From NCBI GenBank assembly GCA_013215655.1, contig JABSOX010000013.1:81797-145796 (forward strand): DNA of 64,000 nucleotides, given 5' to 3'. This document shows, piece after piece, positions 46,862-55,506 of this stretch. The position numbers and the translations under genes are program-made. The stretch is from Colwellia sp. (lineage in GTDB: Bacteria > Pseudomonadota > Gammaproteobacteria > Enterobacterales > Alteromonadaceae). Below the pieces are notes generated by a model. The model ran no database searches and was not told the origin of the DNA. It saw nothing but the letters and a program-made list of their open reading frames with translations. Every line of letters starts with the position of its first letter. Position 1 is the stretch's first letter.

Positions 46862-47431
46862 TTATTGCTTAAAGGTAACAACAAAACTCACTGGCACGGC
46901 TTGGCTGATACTTGGTAGCCCAGCCAAAGTCTGCAACTTATTTATACCTGCAACTAATTTAAAAGCTTCCGCTTTAATAATAAAAGGGCTTTGAGTTGAT
47001 GCTATAACCGTATTTATATTTAAGCGTACAACAAGAATATTAACCACCACATCTTGTCGCTGACCGTGTAGAGCAATTGTTCCTGTCAATTTCATTTGCT
47101 GACTTGAACCGACAGTTAATTTTTCAAATATACTTAAATTTAATTGTGTAGTAAATGTAGCTTTTGAAAAAAGTGATGTTTCAAATAGGTGTTCTTTCAT
47201 ACGATCATCACGAATAGCAATATTGGTATTAACACTTGTTAAATCTACATCAATATTAACTAAACCTTGAGCATTAATAGCGCCAGTAAGCTTAGTAAAA
47301 CTGTGAACCTCAGCCACACTATTTTTTTTAATCGAAACAAAACTCAAAGTTGAATTGTCATTATCTAATTGCCAAGCACTAAAGGCAGGAAAAGTTAGTA
47401 AACTAACAATCAATATTAATAAAGTACGCAT
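46862..47431 (-). CDS. YceI family periplasmic protein
   Basis: A 189-residue exported protein with a signal peptide (MRTLLILIVSLLTFPAFSA). The mature part is a YceI-type lipocalin-like barrel (WQLDNDNSTLSFVSIKK, HSFTKLTGAI, IRDDRMKEHLF, FKVAGI-like ending). Members bind isoprenoid-type lipids such as polyprenyl chains. The ATG at 47431 has AAAAGG at 6 nt; an in-frame upstream start would lie inside cysQ. It is the last gene of nudE-cysQ-yceI, 10 nt after cysQ. Confidence 0.88.
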   Translation of the reverse strand: MRTLLILIVSLLTFPAFSAWQLDNDNSTLSFVSIKKNSVAEVHSFTKLTGAINAQGLVNIDVDLTSVNTNIAIRDDRMKEHLFETSLFSKATFTTQLNLSIFEKLTVGSSQQMKLTGTIALHGQRQDVVVNILVVRLNINTVIASTQSPFIIKAEAFKLVAGINKLQTLAGLPSISQAVPVSFVVTFKQ

Positions 47432-47441
47432 AGTCATCCTT

Positions 47442-48263
47442 TTAACGTTCGGCCTTGTGCGCTTTAATGACTTGTTGCCAAGGTATGTCCGCAGAGCCTG
47501 TTGAAATAAAATCAGGGTTAAGTAAGCTTTCTCGTTTATTATAGCTGAGCGCTTTAAATTCACTACTTATAATTGCACCTCCAGCCTCTTCTAAAATACA
47601 ATGGCTTGCGCCTGTATCCCATTCACCTGTCGGGCCTATTCGCAAATAACAATCTGCACCACCTTCAGCTATTAACGCATTTTTTAATGAGCAACTGCCC
47701 AAAGGTACATATTCAAATTCAAAGTCATTACTTAAATATTGTCCTATCAATTCCAGTTTTTGACGGCGACTAACGGCGACTTTAATGGCTCGTTTCGATT
47801 GATAAGGCTCAACATGAATTGGTTGAATTGCGCCATTTTGGTCTTCTTTAAACGCACCCGACCCTGTTTGCGCATAATAGGTAACTTGTTTATCCGGTGC
47901 ATGAATAACACCAATACTTGGCCAGCCATTTTCAACTAACGCGATATTTATCGCAAAATCACCACTGGCAAGAATAAATTCTCCTGTGCCATCAATAGGA
48001 TCGAGTAACCAATATCGCTGCCAGTCGATACGTTTGTTTAATTCAACGGCACCAACTTCTTCAGAAATAATAGGGATATCAGGTGTTAAGCGTTTTAATT
48101 GCTGCATCAATATATCATTAGCAGCAATATCAGCACTGGTCACTGGACTGTTATCATCTTTTATTTCAGCGGTATAATCACCACTCTGATAATATTTTAA
48201 AGCTTCGACACCTGCTTTTTTAGCGCAATCAATAGCAATGTTTAATAAGGCTTTTTTATTCAT
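47442..48263 (-). CDS. cysQ: 3'(2'),5'-bisphosphate nucleotidase CysQ
   Basis: Removes the 3' phosphate of PAP (the by-product of CysH) and can act on PAPS, keeping sulfur assimilation from stalling. Length is 273 residues. Inositol-monophosphatase-fold metal motifs are SEEVGAVEL, the DPIDGTGEFI motif (about residues 87-96) and WDTGASHCILEEAGG. The start overlaps nudE by 4 nt (ATGA). cysJIH lies about 27 kb away in this window. Confidence 0.94.
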   Translation of the reverse strand: MNKKALLNIAIDCAKKAGVEALKYYQSGDYTAEIKDDNSPVTSADIAANDILMQQLKRLTPDIPIISEEVGAVELNKRIDWQRYWLLDPIDGTGEFILASGDFAINIALVENGWPSIGVIHAPDKQVTYYAQTGSGAFKEDQNGAIQPIHVEPYQSKRAIKVAVSRRQKLELIGQYLSNDFEFEYVPLGSCSLKNALIAEGGADCYLRIGPTGEWDTGASHCILEEAGGAIISSEFKALSYNKRESLLNPDFISTGSADIPWQQVIKAHKAER

Positions 48264-48826
48264 TGAGAACCACCCAATTGCTCTTTAACCAACATCAGTG
48301 CAGCAATACTACGCGCTTCATTAAAATCAGGTTGTGCTAACAAGGATTTAAATTCTGATAGTTTCCAAGGTACAACATCTAACGGCTCAGGCTCATCGCC
48401 GGTTAACCATTCTTGGTAAAGATTTTGTGCAATAAAAATATCCATCGTCGCCGAAAAAAATGCTGGTGCCATAGTAACCTGCTGCACATGAATCAAATTA
48501 TCGCTGCCATAGCCAATTTCTTCTTTCAATTCACGATTAGCGGCTTGCTCGGCAAGTTCACCTTTATCGATCAATCCTTTGGGAAAACCCAGTTCATAAG
48601 TATGAGTGCCTGCGCAATATTCTCGAACCAGTAAAATAGTATCTTTGTCTAATAATGGTACGATCATCACCGCACCTCTACCTGCACCTTGCATGCGCTC
48701 ATATTCACGTTGCACACCGTTACTAAAAGTAAGATCAATTCTCTCAATAGAAAATAATTTACTGCGTGCGACCTCTTCGCGTTTGGTAATTATAGGAAGT
48801 TGTTTATTCCTTGTCATAACAGCCAA
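48260..48826 (-). CDS. nudE: ADP compounds hydrolase NudE
   Basis: Nudix hydrolase of 188 residues acting on ADP-ribose, NADH and similar ADP compounds. The Nudix box is complete: GLIDKGELAEQAANRELKEEIG, with the conserved E and RELxEExG. The N-terminal segment RSKLFSIERIDLTFSNG and the ATMDIFIAQNLY stretch fit NudE. First gene of nudE-cysQ-yceI and divergent from yrfG, as in related bacteria. Confidence 0.93.
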   Translation of the reverse strand: MAVMTRNKQLPIITKREEVARSKLFSIERIDLTFSNGVQREYERMQGAGRGAVMIVPLLDKDTILLVREYCAGTHTYELGFPKGLIDKGELAEQAANRELKEEIGYGSDNLIHVQQVTMAPAFFSATMDIFIAQNLYQEWLTGDEPEPLDVVPWKLSEFKSLLAQPDFNEARSIAALMLVKEQLGGSQ

Positions 48827-48919
48827 GTACCAATGATAATTAAATTACGAATACCTTTAGAATAGCACGATAATATTAGATATAATTCAATAAAACATAC
48901 CTAAGTAAGAATTAATTTC

Positions 48920-49594
48920 ATGTTAGATTGGTCAAATATTTCAACAGTTTTACTCGATATGGACGGAACCATTCTTGATTTACATTACGACAATCATTTT
49001 TGGCTAGAACATTTACCGTTGCGATATAGTGAAACGGCAGGTATTAGTCTAGAACAAGCGAAAGAAAACCTTGTAAATCATTATCAAAAAGTGACTGGCA
49101 CTATCAATTGGTATTGTTTAGATTACTGGGCAGAACAAACAAATTTACCCATTGTAGAATTAAAAAAAGAAGTACAACACCTAATAAAATTACGAGCTGA
49201 TGCTCATGATTTTTTAGTCACTTTAAAGGCGACCGGAAGAGAAATTGTATTAGTAACCAACGCTCACCCTGATAGCTTGTCATTAAAGATTGAACGCACG
49301 CAATTAGATAAATATTTTGATACCTTGTATTCAACACATGAGTTTGGCGTGACCAAAGAGTCGCAACTATTATGGGAAAAGCTACAAGATAAACACGGTT
49401 TTGAGTTAAGTAATACTTTGTTTGTTGACGACAATATTCCAATTCTACAATCTGCAGAAAAATATGGTTTTAAACACCTTTTAGCTATTGCCAACCCTGA
49501 CAGTAAACAACCAGTAAAAACGATTACTGAATACCCCGCAATTACGGACTATCGAGAATTATTAGCCGATATCAAGCGTCATCCTGTCAGTTAA
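48920..49594 (+). CDS. yrfG: HAD-type GMP/IMP nucleotidase YrfG
   Basis: HAD phosphatase of 224 residues predicted to dephosphorylate GMP and IMP. Motif I is LLDMDGTILDLHYDN, motif II is LVTNAHPDS, and motif IV is TLFVDDNIPIL. The gene is divergent from nudE. In E. coli yrfG is followed by hslR and hslO; here the whole T2SS operon lies between yrfG and hslR. Confidence 0.93.
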   Translation: MLDWSNISTVLLDMDGTILDLHYDNHFWLEHLPLRYSETAGISLEQAKENLVNHYQKVTGTINWYCLDYWAEQTNLPIVELKKEVQHLIKLRADAHDFLVTLKATGREIVLVTNAHPDSLSLKIERTQLDKYFDTLYSTHEFGVTKESQLLWEKLQDKHGFELSNTLFVDDNIPILQSAEKYGFKHLLAIANPDSKQPVKTITEYPAITDYRELLADIKRHPVS

Positions 49595-49708
49595 AATGTG
49601 CTGTAAAGTAAAGAACCTTCATAAGAGCATAAATCATTACGATTAACTAAAAGCATGTAGTTAATCGTAATGATTTATTTTCGTAAACAAAATAAAACTA
49701 GAAAAATC

Positions 49709-49792
49709 TTAGGCCACATATTTCAACTCATTATGTTTCTGATGTGGTGTCAAATATTCAATTGCTAAATGAGGACGTCTATACCCGTTACC
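49709..49792 (-). mobile_element. Remnant of an IS3-like transposase, C-terminal end only
   Basis: On the minus strand, about 28 codons read GYGYRRPHLAIEYLTPHQKHNELKYVA followed by a stop. This is the C-terminal tail of an IS3-type integrase-core transposase (RRPHLxxxYLTP). Everything upstream is missing: the coding match stops at an inverted repeat at 49781-49835. No terminal repeats of the IS were identified. Confidence 0.6.
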
Positions 49793-49835
49793 AATCAAGA
49801 TGCATATTTCAGAGTTTGAATGGTTACGGGTATAT
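49781..49835. repeat. Inverted repeat next to gspN
   Basis: ATACCCGTTACCA and the facing TGGTTACGGGTAT form a 13-bp stem with one mismatch and a loop of about 29 nt. The right end is 3 nt from the gspN stop codon, so the hairpin could end the T2SS transcript. The left arm overlaps the transposase remnant. Confidence 0.55.
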
Positions 49836-49837
49836 AA

Positions 49838-50596
49838 TTAAAAACCTAAACGGTAACGACCTTGATTATCTTTACTTCCTAAAAATGGTAATAAGCCTTT
49901 TAGTTGCTCCGGAAATTTATCTGCTGGCTTTAAAAAACCATTACCCGAGACTTTTGAGTTATCTCTTACATAAGCAGTAAATGATAAGCCAAGATCATTT
50001 TTTGGATCTACCGTTAACGTTAAGGCACCATTTTCGCAGCTTAAGGTTGCTTTTAAAGCACCTAGCTGCACTTTTTCATCAAGAGCACTCACCGACGCTT
50101 TCTGCCAAGATATTTGACCCTCAAGGCTTTGACATAATGGTTTACCTACAATAAACGTTGGGATATTAATTTTGATATTATTATGCGCTGTTACGGGCAT
50201 AGGTAATGATAGTTGTTGGGTAATATCATTAGCAGCGAGTAAAATATCAAGATGATCCACAGTAAGTGAGTCCGTAAAACCACTAATGGTTAAACTTCCT
50301 TCTGGACCTTTAATTAATGCATCACCAAAAGTGATATCAAAGCTTGGATTTAATCGCAATAGCGATGAAATATTTAAACTAACGTTAATATTACTAATAC
50401 TATATGGTGTTTGATTCTTCTGTAAGTAACTCACTTGTGTAATGGAACTATGCCATATTGAGCCAGTAATATTTTCAATCACCAATTCTTTAGGTAATTT
50501 AACTTTACTGATAACCCAATGAGCAGGTACATTGGCAATCACAAAACTTAGATAAACACCGACAAACATTGTCCCATAAACAAACCACTTTTTCAT
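49838..50596 (-). CDS. gspN: Type II secretion system protein N
   Basis: Inner-membrane component of 252 residues; an N-terminal transmembrane helix (about 5-22) and a periplasmic beta domain (GSIWHSSITQV). GspN is present only in some T2SS; its role is not fully known. Last gene of the operon; its start overlaps the gspM stop (TAATG). Confidence 0.88.
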   Translation of the reverse strand: MKKWFVYGTMFVGVYLSFVIANVPAHWVISKVKLPKELVIENITGSIWHSSITQVSYLQKNQTPYSISNINVSLNISSLLRLNPSFDITFGDALIKGPEGSLTISGFTDSLTVDHLDILLAANDITQQLSLPMPVTAHNNIKINIPTFIVGKPLCQSLEGQISWQKASVSALDEKVQLGALKATLSCENGALTLTVDPKNDLGLSFTAYVRDNSKVSGNGFLKPADKFPEQLKGLLPFLGSKDNQGRYRLGF

Positions 50597-51063
50597 TAAT
50601 TCTTTCCTAACTGCAAACGTCTTACCCGAACAACACCGGGTTGTTCAGCATTGCTCAGATCAATATTAGTTACCCGTAAACCTTCTTTCGTTGAGAGTTG
50701 TTCAAGCCACTCCAATAACCGATTAAATGCAATCTCATCTATCCAAACTTGTATATTATCTCCCTGTGGCTGCATACGGGTAATCGATATTTTATAACGA
50801 CCTGCAGTTCGGTTAACAATACTTGATAAACTGCCATTGGCTCTGTTGCCACCGCTTGATTTAGCTTGTTGAAAACGTTCTGTATTTTCTTGCACCCAAG
50901 ATAGAAGCAGCTGTTGTCTGGCAACTTTTTTTTCTGTTTTAGCAATATTGTCATTTAAAGGTTGCCAAACAAAGCTGTAGAGGACAAAAATCACCACCAA
51001 AGGAGCCATCACTAAAACAAGTCTTTTCTCTCGAAGGTTAAGCTGCTGCCACCATGTGATCAT
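50596..51063 (-). CDS. gspM: Type II secretion system protein M
   Basis: Inner-membrane platform protein of 155 residues that partners GspL. A short cytoplasmic N-terminus (WWQQLNLREKR) is followed by one transmembrane helix (about 13-32) and a periplasmic ferredoxin-like domain. The start overlaps gspL by 4 nt (ATGA). Confidence 0.9.
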   Translation of the reverse strand: MITWWQQLNLREKRLVLVMAPLVVIFVLYSFVWQPLNDNIAKTEKKVARQQLLLSWVQENTERFQQAKSSGGNRANGSLSSIVNRTAGRYKISITRMQPQGDNIQVWIDEIAFNRLLEWLEQLSTKEGLRVTNIDLSNAEQPGVVRVRRLQLGKN

Positions 51064-52328
51064 GATTTTTTTCCTTGAGCTGAAATACTAAATGAACCTG
51101 AAATTTTATCTCCCTGATTATTCTGAGCTCCTTGCGAAACCTTTAAGTTAGCCTTTTCGAGTTGGCTACGGAAATTATCAAACGTCTGGTAATCACTAGC
51201 AAAGGCTTGCAATCTTATTTCATGACGTTTGCCGTCATATTTAATCGTTTCAGCTTGTAACTGCGATACCGTACTAAATGCGGGTTGTATTTGATTAAGC
51301 ATAGATAAAAATCCGCTATTATCACCCGTAGTACCAATGCCTGACATTTTTTGTGTTAACTGAGATTTAATAGTCGCAATACGTACCCGTTTTGTTTTTG
51401 GAAATGTCTTCTTATACAAGCTGATGATTTGTTCTTCAATTTGCTGTTGCTGAGCATTGAGTTGCATCAAATGCGCACCTTTAAGTCCAACATTCATTAA
51501 TAATGCACATACTGCAATGCCAGCAACCCATAGCCAATTCAGCAATGCAGGAGAATGCTGTTCTTTAACTTGAAATTCACCTTGAAGCAAATTTATTAAT
51601 GATAAATCAACATGCTGTGCTAATAACGCCAAAGGTAACTCTTCGGGCATTGCTTTAATATTTAAATAAGTGCTATTTAGCTGTGCACTATCAAGTTGTG
51701 CGCTATTAGGAAGTGATGAATAACTATTTATTTGTTGAGCTTCTTGCTCCGTATCTTCATTAGCTTGAAATAGCTTGCTTGCAACTAACGGCCATGTATT
51801 TACATCAATAACCAACCCTTGCCATTGTGATTGACGTAGTAAAACTTGCTCATCCAAGATTATAGCACTGCATTGGTTATCGGTGATGGGCATCGCCAAT
51901 ACATCGGGGACCATTATTTTGCATTTAATATCGGCAGCATGTAACCATGATTGCCAAAGCTGTAATTGTTGACGAGCAACAACAGCAATAAAACAATTAT
52001 CACCCTGTTCGTTTGATTTTATTGCACTGTAAGCAAAAAATAAGGATTCAACGTCTTGTGCCAAATCATCTTCTAACATGTAAGGTGCGGCTAATCGTAC
52101 TGCTTTAGCTGAATTCCCCGGTACTTTTAAGCTCTTTATGGCGACTTCACAACCAGGTACAAAACTAACCACTTGACGTTGTTGAGACTTTTCAGTCAAT
52201 TCAACCAAATGGCTAGCACTATTCAACGTACCACTAGCGATAATTTCTTGTTGTGCATTCGCCCATATCAACCAATGTATGGTGTCTTGGCTATGACTGC
52301 CAAGGCGAATATAAAGTGTTTCTAACAT
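51060..52328 (-). CDS. gspL: Type II secretion system protein L
   Basis: Links the GspE ATPase to the inner membrane. Length is 422 residues: an actin-like cytoplasmic domain (1 to about 245), one transmembrane helix (about 265-285, WLWVAGIAVCALLMNVGL) and a periplasmic ferredoxin-like domain. A repetitive linker around 205-225 contains SAQLDSAQLNS. The start overlaps the gspK stop by one base. Confidence 0.9.
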   Translation of the reverse strand: MLETLYIRLGSHSQDTIHWLIWANAQQEIIASGTLNSASHLVELTEKSQQRQVVSFVPGCEVAIKSLKVPGNSAKAVRLAAPYMLEDDLAQDVESLFFAYSAIKSNEQGDNCFIAVVARQQLQLWQSWLHAADIKCKIMVPDVLAMPITDNQCSAIILDEQVLLRQSQWQGLVIDVNTWPLVASKLFQANEDTEQEAQQINSYSSLPNSAQLDSAQLNSTYLNIKAMPEELPLALLAQHVDLSLINLLQGEFQVKEQHSPALLNWLWVAGIAVCALLMNVGLKGAHLMQLNAQQQQIEEQIISLYKKTFPKTKRVRIATIKSQLTQKMSGIGTTGDNSGFLSMLNQIQPAFSTVSQLQAETIKYDGKRHEIRLQAFASDYQTFDNFRSQLEKANLKVSQGAQNNQGDKISGSFSISAQGKKS

Positions 52329-53323
52329 TAGTCACGTCCTATGGTGCGGCTAATTACATTAATTTGATTATTTTCAGCAACTTTCAAAATGCTATTTAAT
52401 GAAAAATAACTGTTATTAAAACTCGCGGTTGTCTTTAGTTTAAAGTATTCGCTATCAACAACAAACTGCTCTTTTTGTTCGTCTTTAATTTCATATTTAG
52501 TAAGCTCCGACAACTTAAAAAAATCATCTATGGTCTCAAAGCCTTTATCTTCTCGCGCCGACAGAACTTGTTCCGCAACATCACGTGGAATAGTAAGTAA
52601 CGCCATTAATAACTCAACATGATCAATACTTAAAGTGTTAATGTTAATTTTATGTAAATTAGTGTTAGGCAATATACACACATAACCCTTTATGGCATTA
52701 ATGGTTTTTATTGAAAAGTGTTCAATAATGCGTAGTTCTTTTATGCTCGCCAAATAATTATTGGCAGGTAAATAAGCAAATTCTTTGGCGGCATAATCAT
52801 TATCTTCAGCGCCACCAGCACTAGCTATGGCACTGTCTTCGTCTAACCAGTCAGTCAATGCATCGGCCATGTATTCCGCTTCAAATTGACTAACATCTTC
52901 AAGGTTAAGTGTCATCAACAACTCTTCAAAGGCAGCTCTGGCTAACGACTTTTTGGGTGAACCTTGCTCTTGTGGATCTTTTTCAAAACGTAGTGCATTC
53001 AAATTAAGGCAAGCTTGTAGATCACTGATTTCACCTGTTATCTCGCCAAACTCAACCGGGAAGGTATTTTCACCCTGTGCCCAGACTTGTTCAAGATTAG
53101 TTAATTTAGGCTCTTTTTCAAAAGATGTTATCAATATTCTTTTAGCAAATGCCTCTGCTGACATTGCATACCAATAAGCTTGTTGGTTTGAACTAATATT
53201 ATCAGCTCTTTGCATTTGCAATAATAAACGAGCGGTCATTTGTGTTGCTAAAATGGATGATAAGGCAACGATCAACATGACAGAGATGAGTGCAACCCCT
53301 TTAACAGCAGATAATCGCTTCAT
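52328..53323 (-). CDS. gspK: Type II secretion minor pseudopilin GspK
   Basis: Largest minor pseudopilin (331 residues), tip of the pseudopilus with GspI and GspJ. The prepilin segment GVALISVMLIVALSSILATQM lacks the Glu5 seen in other pseudopilins, which is normal for GspK. Its C-terminal region includes two helix-hairpin-helix-like stretches (NINTLSIDHVELLMAL). Coupled to gspJ by TAATG. Confidence 0.92.
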   Translation of the reverse strand: MKRLSAVKGVALISVMLIVALSSILATQMTARLLLQMQRADNISSNQQAYWYAMSAEAFAKRILITSFEKEPKLTNLEQVWAQGENTFPVEFGEITGEISDLQACLNLNALRFEKDPQEQGSPKKSLARAAFEELLMTLNLEDVSQFEAEYMADALTDWLDEDSAIASAGGAEDNDYAAKEFAYLPANNYLASIKELRIIEHFSIKTINAIKGYVCILPNTNLHKININTLSIDHVELLMALLTIPRDVAEQVLSAREDKGFETIDDFFKLSELTKYEIKDEQKEQFVVDSEYFKLKTTASFNNSYFSLNSILKVAENNQINVISRTIGRD

Positions 53324-53991
53324 TAATTACCTCCCGAAAGAGAGTTTTTAGACGATGTACTTGCATCGCCAGCCACCAAGAACTGCCTGCGGATAACACC
53401 ATAATCTTCAGTTTCTATTTCGATGGCGATGGCGAATGGTAATTCGTTATTTTTATGCTCTTTCTGCCATTTTTTACCATCAAAATATTCGAATTTTAAG
53501 CTCGTCACTTTGCTGATCAATTTTCTAACTCTTGGTTCTTCGCCTTGTACGGGGTCAACAAAATTAAAATGTAGTCGTTCAAGAGTATCATCACTTAATT
53601 GATAAGCCACAGATTGCATATCACTGCGTGGTAATAATAAACCGGGATTTGTCCAACCTTGACGCACAAAACCTAAGTATTGTGCGCTTGATGAGAAGCT
53701 ATTATCCGTATGAAGAAAACCTTCCAAAGGTGCTTCACCATTTAAACGAATAGTTCTTTTGCTAATTTGTAATAAATCGCGCTCAATAATAAGAAAAGCC
53801 CGTTGTAACTCATTGATACGTTTGCTATGAATTCGTGAAGATTCATCGCTTTTAATCACCGTATTAAAAATACTAAAACTTGTTAAGCTAATTATGGCAA
53901 AAATTACAATTGCAATCAGCACTTCAAGCAAGGTAAAGCCGTTACTTTTATGCAGGTGAGAATAAGAAAAGCTCTTTTGCATAACCATCAA
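53323..53991 (-). CDS. gspJ: Type II secretion minor pseudopilin GspJ
   Basis: Pseudopilin of 222 residues. The cleavage and methylation motif is NGFTLLEVLIAIVIFAI, with Glu5 present, preceded by a 17-residue basic leader. GspJ joins GspI and GspK at the pseudopilus tip. The start overlaps gspI by 4 nt (ATGA). Confidence 0.92.
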   Translation of the reverse strand: MMVMQKSFSYSHLHKSNGFTLLEVLIAIVIFAIISLTSFSIFNTVIKSDESSRIHSKRINELQRAFLIIERDLLQISKRTIRLNGEAPLEGFLHTDNSFSSSAQYLGFVRQGWTNPGLLLPRSDMQSVAYQLSDDTLERLHFNFVDPVQGEEPRVRKLISKVTSLKFEYFDGKKWQKEHKNNELPFAIAIEIETEDYGVIRRQFLVAGDASTSSKNSLSGGN

Positions 53992-54398
53992 AGATCACGC
54001 TTAGACAAATAAGTCATTAAACTGGATATTGCCAATGTTCGATTTTCAGAATCACGTACTTCAATAACCACAGAACGCATATTTTTATCAGTGGTTTTTG
54101 TTACTTTTTGTAGCCAAAACCATTCTTTACCCGCTAATTCTACTTTGCCCTTTTTATTATTTTTAGGCGGCCATGTATTATCCAACGTTGCTTCGACTAA
54201 CTGATTTGATGCAATCCAATTGGCTAACATTTTTGATTCTAAATGACTCATATTCCTAAAGTGATTATCTGCGGTAGTTAATAACGCTACACCTGCAATA
54301 GCAAAAACGGCCATCGCCAGCATCACTTCAATTAACGTGAATCCTGTTGATTTTTTTTTCACCTGAAATGATGAACTAATCAAACTTAAATCAATCAT
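53988..54398 (-). CDS. gspI: Type II secretion minor pseudopilin GspI
   Basis: Pseudopilin of 136 residues with prepilin motif TGFTLIEVMLAMAVFAI. The ATG at 54398 overlaps the gspH stop by 8 nt; a TTG six codons upstream (54416) is a weaker option. The first member of the tip complex to assemble. Confidence 0.91.
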   Translation of the reverse strand: MIDLSLISSSFQVKKKSTGFTLIEVMLAMAVFAIAGVALLTTADNHFRNMSHLESKMLANWIASNQLVEATLDNTWPPKNNKKGKVELAGKEWFWLQKVTKTTDKNMRSVVIEVRDSENRTLAISSLMTYLSKRDL

Positions 54399-55002
54399 CA
54401 GCAAACGTTCCCGCAAGCGGACCTTCGATTGATAAAGGTGTTGAATACAAACCTGTTACTTGATAATGGATCTGTTGTTCTTCATAGTCTGCATCTTCAA
54501 AATAGAAGGTCACACGAAAAGGGGTGATATCACCACCAGAGAGAATATAGACTTGTGGAATGATTTCTTTTTCATCTTCTTCTTTTGATAGGTATAAATC
54601 ATTTTCTTCTGGGGTAAATGTTGAGGCATCAAAGAGCTGAGGTTCTTCAATAGGTAAATCATCTAAGGTTAAATGTATAATTACACCTTCTGGTAAGGTG
54701 TATGGTTCGAGGGTTTTATTATCAGCAATAGGGCTCCACCTAACACCATCAAAACCTAAAAATTGATAACTTGTTTTATCAATAACTAAGCCAAGTTCAA
54801 TATTATTAAGCATCGAATAATCAGCGGCAATATTAAAGATACCCGCAAAGCGTGCACTGTTATTTTTTAGTACTTCATCTGGCTTATTAATGCCAATACT
54901 AAATTGCATAACAGATGCCATAATGCCAACTAAAACAATCACCATCATAAGCTCTATCAAGGTGAATGCTCTGATTTTTTTTCGACTATATTTATTGTTC
55001 AT
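54391..55002 (-). CDS. gspH: Type II secretion minor pseudopilin GspH
   Basis: Pseudopilin of 203 residues with prepilin motif RAFTLIELMMVIVLVGI after a short basic leader. The cleavage site is preceded by Ala instead of the common Gly (AFTLIE). It connects the tip complex to the GspG filament. A 43-nt gap with a small hairpin separates it from gspG. Confidence 0.92.
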   Translation of the reverse strand: MNNKYSRKKIRAFTLIELMMVIVLVGIMASVMQFSIGINKPDEVLKNNSARFAGIFNIAADYSMLNNIELGLVIDKTSYQFLGFDGVRWSPIADNKTLEPYTLPEGVIIHLTLDDLPIEEPQLFDASTFTPEENDLYLSKEEDEKEIIPQVYILSGGDITPFRVTFYFEDADYEEQQIHYQVTGLYSTPLSIEGPLAGTFADD

Positions 55003-55019
55003 ATCGATAACTTGCTATT

Positions 55020-55035
55020 AAGTAAGTATTTACTT
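55020..55035 (-). promoter_or_regulatory. Hairpin between gspG and gspH
   Basis: AAGTAA-GTAT-TTACTT is a perfect 6-bp stem in the 43-nt gap after gspG, in an operon whose other junctions mostly overlap. It may protect or partly end the gspG message, giving more major pseudopilin than the minor ones. This is inference. Confidence 0.35.
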
Positions 55036-55045
55036 ACCCAACGCT

Positions 55046-55504
55046 CTATTGAAAATCACCTAAATTCCAGTTACCAATATCATCGTCTGTTGCCGCTTCA
55101 CCGTCTGGTCCCATAGAAAAAACATCAACTTTACTATGCTCTCCCGGATTCAATAATTGATATTCATTGCCCCATGGATCGTTGGGTAAACGTTTCACAT
55201 AACCATCTTCAGGAAAACGACGTGGCAAAGGCTCTACATCTGTTTCAGTAACTAAAGCATCAAGACCCTGTTCTGTTGATGGATAATTATAATTATCCAT
55301 TTTATACATGCTCAACGACGTTTCTAACGTAGTTATATCTGACACCGCTTTTTGCATATTTGCGCGTTCGGTACTGCCCATTAAATTGGGTACGATCATA
55401 CTGGCTAAAATACCTAAAATAACAATGACCACCATCAGTTCAAGCAGAGAAAAGCCCTGATTGGTTTTTACGTTATTTTTTTTATTAAGGTTTTTACGAT
55501 ACAT
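55046..55504 (-). CDS. gspG: Type II secretion major pseudopilin GspG
   Basis: Builds the periplasmic pseudopilus that pushes substrates through the secretin. Length is 152 residues; prepilin motif GFSLLELMVVIVILGILASM, then YPSTEQGLDALV, and a C-terminal calcium-binding loop (FSMGPDGEAATDDDIGNW). Two nt after gspF. Confidence 0.96.
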   Translation of the reverse strand: MYRKNLNKKNNVKTNQGFSLLELMVVIVILGILASMIVPNLMGSTERANMQKAVSDITTLETSLSMYKMDNYNYPSTEQGLDALVTETDVEPLPRRFPEDGYVKRLPNDPWGNEYQLLNPGEHSKVDVFSMGPDGEAATDDDIGNWNLGDFQ

Positions 55505-55506
55505 AA

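Noticed and set aside
49744..49980. 78-codon plus-strand ORF over the gspN 3' end
   Set aside because: It spans the inverted repeat, the transposase remnant and antisense gspN, with no coding signal of its own.
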